From NCBI GenBank assembly GCA_017165825.1, contig CM029387.1, positions 13,604,798-13,668,797 on the forward strand: DNA of 64,000 bases, given 5' to 3'. This DNA comes from Hepsetus odoe (taxonomy: Eukaryota; Chordata; Actinopteri; Characiformes; Hepsetidae). The notes beneath the pieces were generated by a model. It was not told the origin of the DNA and made no database searches. It saw only the letters and a program-made list of their open reading frames with translations. Below are positions 32,116-44,284 of this stretch, one piece after another (position 1 is the stretch's first letter; the number at the start of each line of letters is the position of its first letter). The position numbers and the translations under genes were made by a program.

Positions 32116-33481
32116 ACACCCATTTAATGGGTGTAGAACCTTTATATGACAAAATGTAGTTATTTTTTTAAAAAATCATCCATTGAAGGCTTTCAAAACA
32201 GGTTCTTCTATGGACTCACACCACTCTTTTTCTGAGTGAACATTCTTTTTAAAATCAGTTTGAATTTAATAACAGTATTTTTTTCTTGTGTCAAGTGTTA
32301 TTACAAAACATATTGTTGTCCATTCAATAATAAACAATGTCTCATGTTGAGGAAAATGTTTTAACATGTTTGCCATGTTTTTGCTATTTGTATATGACAA
32401 GCCTATCATTTATAAGGTATTACATAACTGTATTTAAATATTACAACAAAATAGCAGCAATAACTATAAATGTCATAAATATGGATTAAATTTATACAGA
32501 GCAATGGGCAATGTGTGTGTATAACATATTTTGCATGTGTGTGTTATAAAACATGACAGTACTACATGTAACTCTCCTGAATGACTTGTGTATGTGTGTG
32601 CACATGTGTGTTTATTTTGTGAATTTACATGTGGGCACTTTGTGTGTGTTTGTGCAAGAAAAGCTTGTATATATAAGAAAATATGCATGGGTGCTCTGTG
32701 TGTGTGCTTCTTCAATGTAGGTGGATGACTGACAGGACCTCAGGCCTCATTTAACCAAAGCGGTCTGATCAAATCTGCACAACCTTTATGAAAAATGCAC
32801 ACACATTTGGCACACACACACTCCTGTAGGTAACAGGTGCTAGTACAGTGTGTAGCCAATATGTACAGTTTTGTTTTAATAATTGGGCAGCAAGTGTGGA
32901 GTGGTATTATCCAGCATGAATCCACAGTGCTTATAGTTTTGCCGTCTGAAAGTATTCATTTTGGAGTGATTTAATTCAGTTTGTATCAGGAGGGCATAGT
33001 TTGAACAGTTATGTTCTGACAGTTATAACTGTGGTGCAGTTTGAATCTAGTGTAAATCTAGAGTGTTTGCAGTACTTTTTTAATTTTTTTAACAGTATGA
33101 ATAATATTTTTTGTCTCATTTTAATCCAGTAAGAAACTTACTTATACTTACTTTATAAGTATAAAGTTGCAAAATATTATTTGCAAAGTCTCAGTAAGTG
33201 CTTAGATCATGGATATTTCATTTTCTGAAACTGAAATTATAATCCTATATTTAGTTAAAACGCAGATGGCAGCTGTGTGTGTGTGTAGGTGTGGGGAGGT
33301 GGTAAGGTAAAAGGAGAAAGCAGAATTTTCACTAGTAATTTGCAAACACACTCAAGAGGAGGTTTTTAATCACGTTTGTATTTTATGCTTAAAGTCTGAT
33401 TTTACCCTATATGGATAGAAATGTAGAACATATTTAAAAGTATTTGATGGAATAAATGTTTCTGAATGCACTTTGACACAC
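32116..33481. other. Intronic AT-rich sequence
   Basis: No gene recognised. Short GT/CA tracts occur at 32509-32720. Confidence 0.5.
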
Positions 33482-33575
33482 CTGCACATGCTCCAGTGTG
33501 TTTATCTCATTGCGCTGCCCCCTGCAGGACTCTGACTGAACAGACACACTGACCTCTCCTCCAGGTGGAAGGATT
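33482..33575 (-). CDS. Proprotein convertase gene, start of P domain
   Basis: A 94-bp exon with acceptor TTCCTCAG|A (AG at 33577-33576) and donor CAG|GTGTGT (GT at 33481-33480). Its first base completes the Arg codon begun by the exon at 33769-33659. The remaining 31 codons read 'ILPPGGEVSVSVQSESCRGQ' and then 'RNEINTLEHVQ'. The pattern GEV...C.GQ.N.I..LEHVQ is the beginning of the P/Homo B domain in kexin-type convertases and is particularly like PCSK1. It leaves phase 0, matching the exon at 28609. Confidence 0.85.
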
Positions 33576-33658
33576 CTGAGGAAGAGTCATCACTGCATAA
33601 CAAAGATACATCCCTTCTGCCACTGCATCATACACATACTCTTCTGTGCAGAACTTAC

Positions 33659-33769
33659 CGCACAGGCTGAAGGGCCACACTCTGTGCACACTTCCTCTGA
33701 TTGCTTACTAACTGAAACTGCACAGCCTTCTGCACCATGAGAGCAGCATCCATTAAACCAAACCCATAT
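33659..33769 (-). CDS. Proprotein convertase gene, end of catalytic domain
   Basis: A 111-bp exon with acceptor CTCTCATTAG|A (AG at 33771-33770) after a pyrimidine tract, and a consensus donor CG|GTAAGT (GT at 33658-33657). The frame reads 'YGFGLMDAALMVQKAVQF' and 'QRKCAQSVALQPVR'. YGFGL.DA..MV is the conserved hinge between the subtilisin-like domain and the P domain in all kexin/furin-type convertases, which cleave pro-hormones and pro-proteins after paired basic residues. The exon enters in phase 1 (one base completes a codon). The exons upstream, with the Asp/His/Ser triad, were not found to the right within the window. Confidence 0.85.
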
Positions 33770-34559
33770 CTAATGAGAGAGAGAGAGAGAAAAAGAGGGA
33801 GAGATAACAAATGTTACAATTTTATTGTAACATTTATATAACAATTTTTATTAAAGATTGCTTAGTTGAAACTCAGTAAAGCAATAAGCAAAGTGAAGCA
33901 AGGCATTACAGTGGTTTCACAGCATGTTTGAGTTCTGTTTAAACATAAAATGTCTAAAATCAAAAAAGGTATTGTAAAAAACTTGCTATAAATTGTCTAA
34001 AAATAACTGAATTTAAATTACATTTCAACAAATTAAAATTAATAAAATAATGAATAAAGAAATTAGCACTGTTTGCTCATTCTATTAACATCATTAAATA
34101 TAGCACCTGTATGCTGTTTCCTGTTTTATGTTAGCACCAGCTCCTTCACTGGAGCTGAATCTCATGTGTGTCCCTACTCCCTTTGTTGTGTAGTAGATGG
34201 TAAGTGAAACACTCACACCCTAATAGTGCAACTTGATACTTTGCCTTTTTGGGATTCAGCCATGTGTGTACAAATGGATGAATGCCCTACAGGAGAAGAA
34301 TTCCATAACTTGCATAACATGCTTTATAAGGAATAAAGAACTATTTGAGTTCAGTTTTAATGAAGTAGAACTATTAATTAAGCAGATCCAAGTACAGCAT
34401 TTGCGTAAGTCATAATAATGCTTTTTCATATTTCAGTTTTACAGTGAATCTTTTTCTTCAGTATTGTATCAGTGAATTTTCTGCTAAAATAAGCTGTCAG
34501 CTGTTTAAATAAAAAATGTGGTCTTGCTTTTATATTATTATAAAAGCATATATTAAATA
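33770..34559. other. Intron or upstream sequence of the convertase gene
   Basis: A short (GA)n run at 33775-33790 supplies the pyrimidine tract of the next acceptor. No further convertase exon or other gene is recognised here. Confidence 0.5.
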
Positions 34560-35595
34560 TTCAGTTATTTAAGAAATCTGTTTTTATTTATCTCTGGAAA
34601 TAAAGTGATTGAATTGTAGGTAAACAGCAAACATTGATCTTGATTTATTAATTAAACAAAAGATATCAACAAAAATATGTATTCTAATTGAGGGATAAGT
34701 TAGGACACCCTACCCCCAAATAGCTAGTGTTACCCTATTTGGCTGAAATAAGCACAGTGAGATGCTTCTTGTAGCCATCTACCAGTCTCTGACATCGGTC
34801 TGAGGAAAGTTTGCCCCACTATTCAATGCAGAAGTCTGTGAGATGCTTGAGGGTTTTTTTTGCATGTACAGCCTGTTTCAAGTCACCCCACAGCACCTCA
34901 ATGGGATTAAGATCTGGGCTTTGACTTGGCCACTCCAGGACTCTTCATTTCTTAATTTTCAGCCAGTCCTTGGTGGATTTACTGGTATGTTTGGGGTCAT
35001 TGTCATGTTGCAGGGTCCAGATCCGCATCAGCTTTAAATGCTCTTATAGTTGGTCTCACATGTTCCTCAAGCGCCCTCTGATACACGATACAATTTATGG
35101 TAGATTCTATCTCTAGCTGGTCAGGTCCTGCTTCAGTAAAGCATTTCCAAACCATGACACTTCCACCTTCATGCTTCACAGTTAGTATAAGGTTCATTTC
35201 CTGGAATGCTGTAGAGTGGTACCTTGGGTTATGAGCATACTCTGTTCCTGGCTTGGATGGCCAGACCTGGGCATGTTGGCAGTTGTTTTGGAAGTCCTCC
35301 ACTTGTAGACTTGTATTTTCTGGACAGTGGAATGGCTGATTGCAATTTCTTTTTTAATCCTTTACCAGACTTATAAGCTGCTACAGTCAGCCTCAGGAAG
35401 CTATTTTGATCTCACTCTCACCTCAACAGTCAGGAGCACACCAATCTAAATGCTGATGTGCTACACTTGTGTGCGATTTGAGCCATTTCAATTGGGAATA
35501 AAAGGTGGGGGTGTCCTAATTTATTCCTCACCAGAAATCACATTTTACAGAAGAGTTTGAAGTCTTTTTTTTAAGTTATATTACTTGAATCAAAT
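34560..35595 (-). mobile_element. Tc1-like transposon, inactive (family II)
   Basis: The inverted ends include 'gggataagttaggacaccct' (34691) and its mirror 'gggtgtcctaatttattcct' (35509). The minus strand encodes a broken Tc1-family transposase: 'HEGGSVMVWKCFTEAGPDQL' (frame 35302-35003) and, further on, the region corresponding to the PDLNPIE block ('ctcaatgggattaagatctg' on plus). It is the same family as the plus-strand copy at 60485-61752. Confidence 0.85.
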
Positions 35596-35599
35596 GGTG

Positions 35600-36775
35600 C
35601 AAATGGTGTAAGCTGAAGAAGGAAGACTGCATGGTGAAATTCAGGCAGGATTTACTGGGGGGTAGTGAAGTGTGACCAGATAGCATGGGAGAAAGCTTGA
35701 AAGGTACTTGGTGTGACATCTGGACAGAAGGAGGATAAGGAAACCTGGTGGTGGAACGCATTAATTTAGGAGTGTTTACATAAGAAGAGGCCAGCAGCGA
35801 AGAAGTTTGCTAGTCAAAGAGATGAAGAAGGTAGACAAGAGTATAAGGAGATGAAGCACAGAAGAAGAAAGAGGTGTCGAAGGCTACAGATAAGGTGTAG
35901 GGTGAATTGTAAGAGAGGCTGGACATTAATTGGGTGGACAGAGCGGCGGAGCTGGAAAAGATGTAGAGCCAGTTAGGGTGATGAAGAATAACAAAAACAT
36001 ACTCACAAGCCAAAGTGTTTTTTGAAGATGGAAGGAATATTGTAAGAGGCTGACGAATGAAGAAAATGAGAGAGAGAGAGAGAGAGAGAGAAGGCCGCAT
36101 GATGTGAGGATAGTGGACCAAGAAGTGCAGTGAATTAGCAAGATGGAAGTAAGGGCAGCAACAAAGAGCATAAAGAATGGAAAGACCATTGGTGTAGATG
36201 GCATACCTGTGGAGGCATGGAAGTGTTTAGGAAGGATTACAGTGGAATTGGATTGATTAACACAGTCTTGGAAAGTGAGAGGATGCTTGCAGAGTGGAGA
36301 AGTGTACAGGTACTGATTTTCAATAACAGGGTTGATGCGCAAAGGTTTAGAAACTATACAGTCACATCATGAAGTTATGGGAAAAAGTAGTGGAAGCTAG
36401 GTTAATAAAAGAAGAAATGATTAGTGAGTAGCAGTATGGTTTCATGCCAAGAAAGAACACTACAGAAGCAATGTTTTCTCTGAGGTTGATAATGGAAAAG
36501 TGTAGGGAAGATCAGAAGGATTTGCATTGAACCTCTGTGGATAGAAAGTGTATAACAGGGTGCCTGCAGAGAAGAGAAAAGAGCAGCAGAAGTATGAGTG
36601 GTACAGGATAAGTATCAGGGCATGTAAAAATGGTGAAAACTACAGTAGGAGTGAATGTTGCATTTAAAATAGAGGTTGCATACATCAGCGCTGAGCCATT
36701 TCTTGTTTGCAATGGTAATGGACTGGTTGACAGTCAATATTAGACAGGAGTCCCAGTGGACTATGTTTGCATTTT
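35600..36775 (+). mobile_element. RTE LINE fragment, heavily degraded
   Basis: Plus-strand counterpart of the RTE ORF: 'gaaattcaggcaggatttac' (compare 51030 in reverse), an RT block with 'ggcatacctgtggaggcatgg', 'gaagttatgggaaaaagtag' and 'cagtatggtttcatgccaag'. A (GA)n run of about 24 bp lies at 36069-36092. Stops occur in all frames. Confidence 0.75.
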
Positions 36776-37008
36776 ACATTTTTTGTCTTTAGATATTGCC
36801 AGAAAACACATTAAGTGTCCTTTATATTATTTTCACAATTCAGCACAATGTAAAGAAAATGTCTAATTATTTAATTATTTAGGCGTACTGTTTTATGCAT
36901 TGCCATTTGCTGGGATGTATGATTAAAGCTCCAGTGCAAAACTAAAGAAGAAACATTTTGGGTTTTCAACTAAGACCTGTGATGACAGTGTAAACTGCTC
37001 TAACTAGA

Positions 37009-38196
37009 GTGGTGAATGATATAATGGTCTCGAGTGATGCAGGAAACATTACTGTTCTTGTTCTGTTAGATCTTAGTGCTGCATTCGACACGGTAGATCA
37101 CTCCATTTTAGTAAATAGGCTTCACTCCACTGTCGGCATTACCGGAACAGCCCTTAAATGGTTCAACTCCTATCTCACAAACCGTTACTACTTCATCCAA
37201 ATGGATGATTATGGCACCCCCTCACCTATGTCACTAGTTAACTATGGAGTCCCACAAGGGTCGGTGTTGGGCCCAGTGCTCTTCTCCCTCTACATGCTCC
37301 CACTAAGCACTATTATACGGAAGCATAATGTTAGTTACCACTCTTACGCTGATGACACTCAGCTATACTTATCTTTTAAATCATGTGATAAAGCATCAAC
37401 CGGCACTTTAATTAGCTGCCTCAGTGATATTAGGGATTGGATGAATAACAACTTCCTCTCACTAAACCCCGAAAAAACTGAGCTGCTCTTGTTTTGTAGT
37501 AGTGATGTAGACAGGGCCAACTTCATTTCGCATATCCGGGATGCAGGGTTGAAGTTTTCAGTTAGTACTCTGGCACGTAATCTTGGTGTTATTTTCGATT
37601 CAAATCTTTCATTTAATCCCCATGTTAATGCAGTTGCGAAGACATGCTTCCTGCACCTTCGGAACATTGCCAAACTACGGCGCTTTCTGTCAATGGAAGA
37701 CATGGCAAAAGTAGTACATGCATTTGTATACAGTAGATTAGATTACTGTAATGCCCTACTTTCTGGAAGCCCTCAGGGCACATTAAGCACCCTACAGCGC
37801 ATTCAGAACACAGCCGCTAGGATTGTTAGCAGGAGCAGGAAGTACGACCATATAACTCCCATACTCTCCTCGCTTCACTGGCTTCCTGTTAGGTACAGGG
37901 CTGACTTCAAGGTCCTCCTCTTAACCTACAAGGCACTTAAAGGTCTTGCCCCAATATACCTAACCGAACTGCTTAATACCTATACACCTAACCGCCCACT
38001 TAGATCCCAGAATAAAGATCTCCTAATTGTCCCTCGCATAAATAAATGTATAGGAGCACGAGCCTTCAGTTACAGGGCTCCTAGATTGTGGAACAGCTTG
38101 CCTGCTTCTGTACGGGATGCCGATTCAGTCTCGGTCTTTAAATCACGGCTGAAGACTTACTTCTTTAGTTTAGCTTACCCGCACCAATCACCATAG
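37009..38196 (+). CDS. L2-clade reverse transcriptase, 395-codon partial ORF
   Basis: Uninterrupted frame with the RT palm motifs in order: 'VLLDLSAAFDTVDH' (first catalytic Asp, residues about 17-30), 'NYGVPQGSVLGPVLFSLYM' (about 76-95) and 'YHSYADDTQLYLSF' (YADD, about 108-121). Then come 'LNPEKTELLLF', 'LGVIFD', and the thumb/C-terminal 'HWLPVRYRADFK', 'ARAFSYRAPRLWNSLP' and 'FKSRLKTYFF'. The first ATG is internal to the original ORF2, since the copy is 5'-truncated. RT would prime from nicked target DNA. Lack of stops over 1.2 kb suggests recent insertion. Confidence 0.9.
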   Translation: MVNDIMVSSDAGNITVLVLLDLSAAFDTVDHSILVNRLHSTVGITGTALKWFNSYLTNRYYFIQMDDYGTPSPMSLVNYGVPQGSVLGPVLFSLYMLPLSTIIRKHNVSYHSYADDTQLYLSFKSCDKASTGTLISCLSDIRDWMNNNFLSLNPEKTELLLFCSSDVDRANFISHIRDAGLKFSVSTLARNLGVIFDSNLSFNPHVNAVAKTCFLHLRNIAKLRRFLSMEDMAKVVHAFVYSRLDYCNALLSGSPQGTLSTLQRIQNTAARIVSRSRKYDHITPILSSLHWLPVRYRADFKVLLLTYKALKGLAPIYLTELLNTYTPNRPLRSQNKDLLIVPRINKCIGARAFSYRAPRLWNSLPASVRDADSVSVFKSRLKTYFFSLAYPHQSP

Positions 38197-38680
38197 TGCA
38201 CCACTAGTAATGTCGCTGGTGCTGCTGTACATGCCATCGCACTGTTTCATTTCTGTGTCTGTCACTACTGGATCCTGCTCATTACTGACCCCCTCATTCC
38301 ATTTCTCTCCCCACATGTCCGGGGGGGCCCATTGTGGTCATCACCTGAGTCCAATGCCGAGCTACCATCTGGTCTGTGTGATGCATCTGATGCGCCAAGG
38401 GACCCTGGCGGCTCATTGGTACCTGGAAGCAACTTGGGACTCCTCACTGATCCTGGAGTTTAAAACCAAACTAACTCTGTACTGTTAGTATACCCAAGGG
38501 GGTTGGGTAGCCGGTTGACCTTGGACCCTCAGAGGTTTTTTTTTCTCCACATAGTGGAGTTTTTGGTTCCTCTCCTCCGTAGTCGTCCGGCTTAAACATC
38601 TTAAACATCTATTACTGTAACCTGTTATCAATGTAAAGTGCCTTGGGGCAACTTTGTTGTAAAAGGCGCTATACAAGAAT

Positions 38681-38704
38681 AAATTGAATTGAATTGAATT
38701 GAAT
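38681..38704 (+). repeat. (TTGAA)n L2 tail
   Basis: About five tandem TTGAA units terminate the L2 copy. Confidence 0.9.
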
Positions 38705-39394
38705 GACAGGTCTATATCTATATACTCAGAAGCAGTATGTTGTGAGCTTAGATGGTGACACTCCTCCACCTCAATTGCTTTCTATTCTTATATACAGCAG
38801 TAATTACACACAGGACTGATTTACACACTGTCCAAATCAGACTCTATTATCCACTCCCATCTAAAGAGCTACAGACACCAACATGGAATCATGACTCCAC
38901 ACACAAACATGCACAGACACACACACACACTCCTACTTTAGGTCTCCTTGACGGTATTTCAAGATAAAATGTTCCCAGATAATTGCTTCTGCATAAGTGT
39001 TCTTGGATCAACTGTTATAATACCTACAATGTCTGGTCTCATCCCACAAAGTAGCAAAAAACTGCTGAAAAAAAAGTTAGTGCTGGCTATGACAAAAAGG
39101 TGTCATGATATGCAGTTCATCATTGTTGCAATTGGGGGCGCATAGCTGCAGGATAAACAGAATGCTATTGCTGGATCTTGGAAGGGAAAAACTGACCTGA
39201 TCAGGATTTTAATGATTTTTCCATATTTTCATGTAGAAGGCCATGTCTGTGTGTGTGTGTGTGTGTGTGTGTATCACAAAGCTGACTGAAAGCAAACTGG
39301 CAGAGGCAGTGTGACGTTTGGGAAACGTTCTGCTGGAAAATGTTGGCATTTATCTCAGATGTTAATTTGACAGATATCATTTACCTAAACACTG

Positions 39395-39605
39395 CTGTAG
39401 ACGAAGTTCACCCCTTCATGACAACAGTATTCCTTAACTGCAGTGGCCTCTTTCAGCTGCCACACAGCATTATGATATGATGTCAAGGTGTTGACTTGGC
39501 CTCCAGGTTACCAGGACATAAATCTGATCAAGCATCTGTGGGATGTGCAGGACAAACAAATTTGACCCACCAGGGTCTCTTCATAACTTACAGGACTTAA
39601 AGGAC
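39395..39605 (+). mobile_element. Tc1-like transposase fragment (family IV)
   Basis: Contains 'gtcaaggtgttgacttggcc', 'gatcaagcatctgtgggatg', 'tgcaggacaaacaaatttga' and 'aacttacaggacttaaagga', corresponding to the C-terminal part (NPIEHLWDVL.. region) of a Tc1/mariner transposase common in fish. No ends are visible. Confidence 0.6.
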
Positions 39606-42236
39606 CGCATGTGTGTGTGTGTGTGTGCGCGCACACGCGTGCATGTGTTGGGCTGTAAATTCTATCTAAGAGGCAATTAAGGGATTATTTTTAGTGGAAC
39701 AAGATTTTAACATGTGTTAAGTGAGATTTGACATGTTATGGACAGATATTTTCTGTTCTATTGTAATTTTGAAGTTGTTTATGAACTAATGTGTTCTGTT
39801 CAAGTGTATAGACGTGTTTGAGGTTAATTGATGGTATGTTCCTTCTATTCAACTTTCCACAAAAGCAGACAAACTTTAATATAAGGTTGGAAAGAATTGG
39901 TGTAGCATGTGGTCTAACATACAGAGAATGAAGAGTAAAATAATCAAACACAGGTTATAATCATATTCTTTCTTCTGCCTTCAAAACCTAAATATCACTA
40001 CTGTTGACTCCAATCAGTACAAACTCTCCACACTGCCCTTTAATGCCATGCACCAGACTCCCATTTAATAAGGCATATTAAGTAATTAAGAAAAGAGATT
40101 CTTAATTTAACACATGTAGATACACACACCTGGGTCTCTGATGCTTTGGCAATGTATTTTTGGTTAAATTAATTCACAAACATGGGGCTTTGAATAAGCC
40201 AATATTATCTATCTTTTCACACATGTATGTCAAGCTATCTAAACTTTTAGTGAGTACAGAAGTACTCACACTGATTCAAACTAATTCTGTTTTCATGCAC
40301 ACCAGTTGTTGGATGTTAGACCAGCTTTTTTGGCTGCTCACGTTCGCGGTTGCTCTGCATCTTTCTCCATCAGACCAACTGCCTGGTTGTCCTCTCTTTC
40401 TACATCCATAAACTTCCTCTCCTCTTATCGGCTTGTCAGCCCAGCTAAAGGAGATGTAATGTTAAGTAATGACAATACTTTTGTAATACTTTATTGTAAT
40501 ACTTTAAGTAAAAGTCTGTGATAACAGAAAAGAGTCATAACGCTTTTAAAAATGACAGTTTTTAAAACTTCTCAGAAAATGAAACTTAAAAAAATATATT
40601 ATTTTACTGTAAGATATACAATACTGTACAAAACACCACCACTAATTAATTCCTATTGTATATATTTCTAGTATTTTTAATGTATTTGTAAAGGATTGTT
40701 CACCTGGATTACTGAAGGGCAAAGTTTTTGGTTCTCATTTTCAATCCAGTCTATTTACCTGACCAGTTTCAGAGGATTGTTTTTGCTTGTTACGCCACAC
40801 AAAGACCAATAAATGAATCATTCAAGCACATCAAGGTCATCTAACTTGAAGAAGCGGGGCAGATGATTATAGAGGATAAGGCTGGTGATTAGTATGCTAA
40901 GTGATACACCCTTTATCTTGGCATCTTTGAAGCCTGTTACAGTAAAAAAATTTTATTTTTCTTTCATTTTATTTACTCAATATGTCAAAATAAGACAGTA
41001 GTAGTATTAGTATTTTTTATAGTATTTTTTGCACCAAGAAAGTTATTCCAAGAAAAATGAAAAGAAATGAGGGCTGCTCAAGACTTTTGCATAGGACTAA
41101 AGGTAAATTAAGTATTTTCTAATTGGCTGCCATGTATTCTGCTTCTGCCAAAAAGTTGTCATGGCTTCAATTTCAGCATGAGTAAATAGGGCTAAACTGT
41201 ACTGAACAGGCAGATTCATAGAAATGTGTTTGCTTTTGCAACATTACAAACTCATTGGGAAAGACTAGAGCTAAATTGCTGTAGGTTGCTATAGGCTGAA
41301 CACATACATACACATAAAAACTGCCACACTGAGGCAGCAGTGGTGTTTTTGCTTTAAGCATACTCACAATTCATAAGGATATGACAAAAAGGTGGATCAA
41401 CTGGGGAGACCTAGGGAACAGCTTGAAAATCACTGCTCTATCACCACACTACACTCTAACACCAATATGTTTGTCAAAATATGATAAAATACACTGGGTG
41501 ATGCTAAATCTATTTTAGTGTGCTTCTGGGTTGGTGACGTCTTGTGTGTTTGTCTTAAAAATATATAGTCTGTTATAAATTCAGTATGTTGGAAAAAAAA
41601 GGAATGTAATCCTTTAATTTGTCAATGAAAAGCTTATTTACAGGTTAATGTAATTATGGGAGTTGGTAGGGATAGATTTTTGTTTAAGTATTGTAACCTT
41701 AAATGAAACAAAACACAAACATAGAAAAAGAAAAGCAAACCTTAAATAAACACAAGAAATATACAAAGACAAGGAAAACATGAGAAACGTAGTGACAACA
41801 GCAATTTTAACTGCAACAGCAGTAAGAACAACAGTGACAACTGAAAAAGTATGAGTGAAACACAGAAAAGTTTCAAAAAAGGATGAAACTTATACAGGAC
41901 AAATCAGGACAAGGAAAACCTGGGACTAGGAAGTGTTACAGACTAGACACAGGTGAACACTGATGAGGATGCAAGAGAACTAAGGTGGGCAATACTGTAC
42001 TTTTCAGCAGTTTTTGAGTGTGCCCTGAAATTCAATAAACAAAAATGAGTTTGTTCTCAGTATATAATGTGAAATTCTTATTATATTGTAAACCATGCAT
42101 AAAACTGTGGGTAATAATTGTAATGTGTTTTTTTTTTACATTATTGCTAATGTCTACATCCAACATGATTCTGAGTAAGAGAAAGCTATTTCAGTGGGTT
42201 TTCCCAGCCTGGACTGAGCCTTTATGGGACTTTCAG

Positions 42237-42239
<3 letters not shown>

Positions 42240-42277
<38 letters not shown>
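42240..42277 (+). repeat. (GT)n microsatellite
   Basis: 38-bp GT tract followed by an alternating purine-pyrimidine GCGCACGCGCGCGC stretch that could form Z-DNA. Confidence 0.9.
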
Positions 42278-42279
<2 letters not shown>

Positions 42280-43566
42280 ACGCGCGCGCTGTGGATAAAA
42301 CTCTAGGATATCCACACTTTTTGGCAGCTAATTTTGTAGAGTTGCAATTTAATCAGAGAAAAGCAGCAGAAGGAGAGCTTATTTACAAATTTCTTGGATT
42401 TCTCTTCCCTCCAGCAAAACATCCACACTGCTGCTTAGAATGAATTATGCATTACAGGGGTGTGAGTTTGTGTGTGTGTGTGCGTGCGTGTGTGACTCCC
42501 ACAGAGCACCCGGAAAGTCGACCTCATCCCCTTGCAGGAAGATGCATCGCTCCACTTCCCCTCTTCCTCTGGGCACGTTCCTGCGTATCTCTCACACACA
42601 CACACACACCCCAGTTGGCCTGCTAATCAAAAGACACAGATGCTGACAGTATAAAAGTTAAATGTGTGTTATATTCCTTGTGTTATATTCTTTAAAAATG
42701 CACTTGTGAAATGACACAAAGAAACTTTTTTTCCAATGGGGCAAAATAATACCTCAGCTTCAAACGATCCCCACACATTCCTTGCATAACCCTGACACTA
42801 GGACTGTGCTGACACTCATACTCTATGAATTAAAATAATCTGGAGTTAAATCAAATTTAATTTCTAAGTGATGGGAAGTTGACTGGAGTTGATTCCAAAT
42901 AATGACAACATTTATTTCTGATTCTCTCGATTCTTTAGAATAATTAGAAAATTATTAATTCATAAAAATTATGGCTCTTTTCACACATGCACATTCATGC
43001 TAAAATGTAAACAGTGGTGGAATTTAGTTAAGTCCTTTTCATCAGTTTCAGATTAATTAAATTACACACCATTAGGACCTGTCAGGAAGTTAGCACTTTT
43101 TCACACTAAGCAGTTCCTGCCGGGTGGGCTTGTGGAGAGTTTGCATGTTTTCTCTTTGTATGAGTTTGTACAGGGATATTTGAGCAGGGTTACACCATCA
43201 GGACCCCCCTTCCCCAAACAATTACTAGACATTTACCACTTAAGTCAACACATTTACTTCCTGCAAAGACAATATGCACTGCATTACCACTGCTTATAAA
43301 CACTCTAAATGGCAATGGTACCTGCTTAGCCAAAGCAGAATACTGTTAGTTAGGACATTCCTTGTATGTCCTTGTATGTTCAAAAAGGTGCATTTAGGGA
43401 AATGACAAACCTGGTGGCCCAGATTACAAGGACTAGGCTACACATTCGGAAGTTCAAGACCAGCAGGTTACCTGGAGGCACCATTGAGGTACTGTCCACC
43501 ACACTGCTTCCCAGGCACTGGGGGTGTATGGGTTGTATGGGTAAAATGGGAAGGTTTTTGTTTTAT

Positions 43567-43823
43567 TTTGAGAGGCAAAGGTGGCCTAGTGATTAGGTAC
43601 TTGCCCTCATGATCAGAAGGTTGAGGGGGGTGACACTCAGAACAACAGGTTACCCTTAGCAATGTTTTGTCCCCACCACTGCTCCCTGGAAGCAGTCGTT
43701 GCAGCACACTGCTCCTGCTAGCAGTGCGTGTTCACTATTGGAGTGTTTGGATGGGTTAAATGCAGAGGACAACTTTACTGCTCACTGTTCACAGTGAATG
43801 AGTGCTAGCAGAGGAATTTCATT
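43567..43823 (+). mobile_element. SINE family B
   Basis: Head 'ggtggcctagtgattaggta', B-box region decayed ('ggttgagggggg'), body 'ccaccactgctccctggaag', and the 3' part 'gggttaaatgcagaggacaa' and 'ctcactgttcacagtgaatg'. Confidence 0.75.
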
Positions 43824-44284
43824 TTGGGAGTTCATTCTCAATCTGGGAAACATTGAAACATTTATATATCTATCTAACCTCTACATTTCGGTATATGTCC
43901 CTTATTCTGGCCTGGAAGAGACTTTTACAAGCCAATGTACAAGACACTGTGTGTTGTGTAATTGGCTAACTTAGAAGCTTTGTTATCCATTTTAGCTACT
44001 TAAAAAGGTGTATGAATTAGACTCTAGAATTTGAGACAAAAGTTTATTTATTCATTCAACTTCTTAATCTTACTAGGGTTGCATGTATTGCTGAAGCCTA
44101 TCCCAGCAGAAGTTACTCTTTTGCCTTTTTGGTATCAGCTTTTGCAATTAGTATCTATAATTAGTTTAATTAAACATTGGCACCCTTTGTTTTGGCAAAG
44201 GAACATAGAAGTTTTACATGACTGGGTTACTAAACAATATCATTTTCAAATGCTGAAGGCTGAAGAAGAGAATTACTGCAGGTT
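43824..44284. other. Unassigned sequence
   Basis: Contains a weakly repeat-like 'gctgaagcctatcccagcag' but no supported gene. Confidence 0.4.

Larger units (their letters stand above)
36985..38704 (+). mobile_element. 5'-truncated L2 LINE with 3' tail
   Basis: Contains a long RT ORF (37009-38196), a 3' UTR with 'tagccggttgaccttgga' and 'gtgccttggggcaactttgt', and a tandem tail (TTGAA)n at 38681-38704. The endonuclease and the N-terminal RT fingers are missing. The tail matches the nested fragment at 7508-7720. Confidence 0.9.
38705..43566. other. Mostly unassigned AT-rich sequence
   Basis: No gene recognised in about 4.9 kb apart from a Tc1-like fragment (39395-39605) and microsatellites ((GT)n at 39249-39272; (GT)n about 42240-42277; short (CA)n at 42595-42609). 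A short piece at about 40385-40445 ('catccataaacttcctctc') resembles the RTE tail. Confidence 0.5.

Noticed and set aside
37359..37703. Minus-strand ORF inside the L2 RT
   Set aside because: Antisense shadow.
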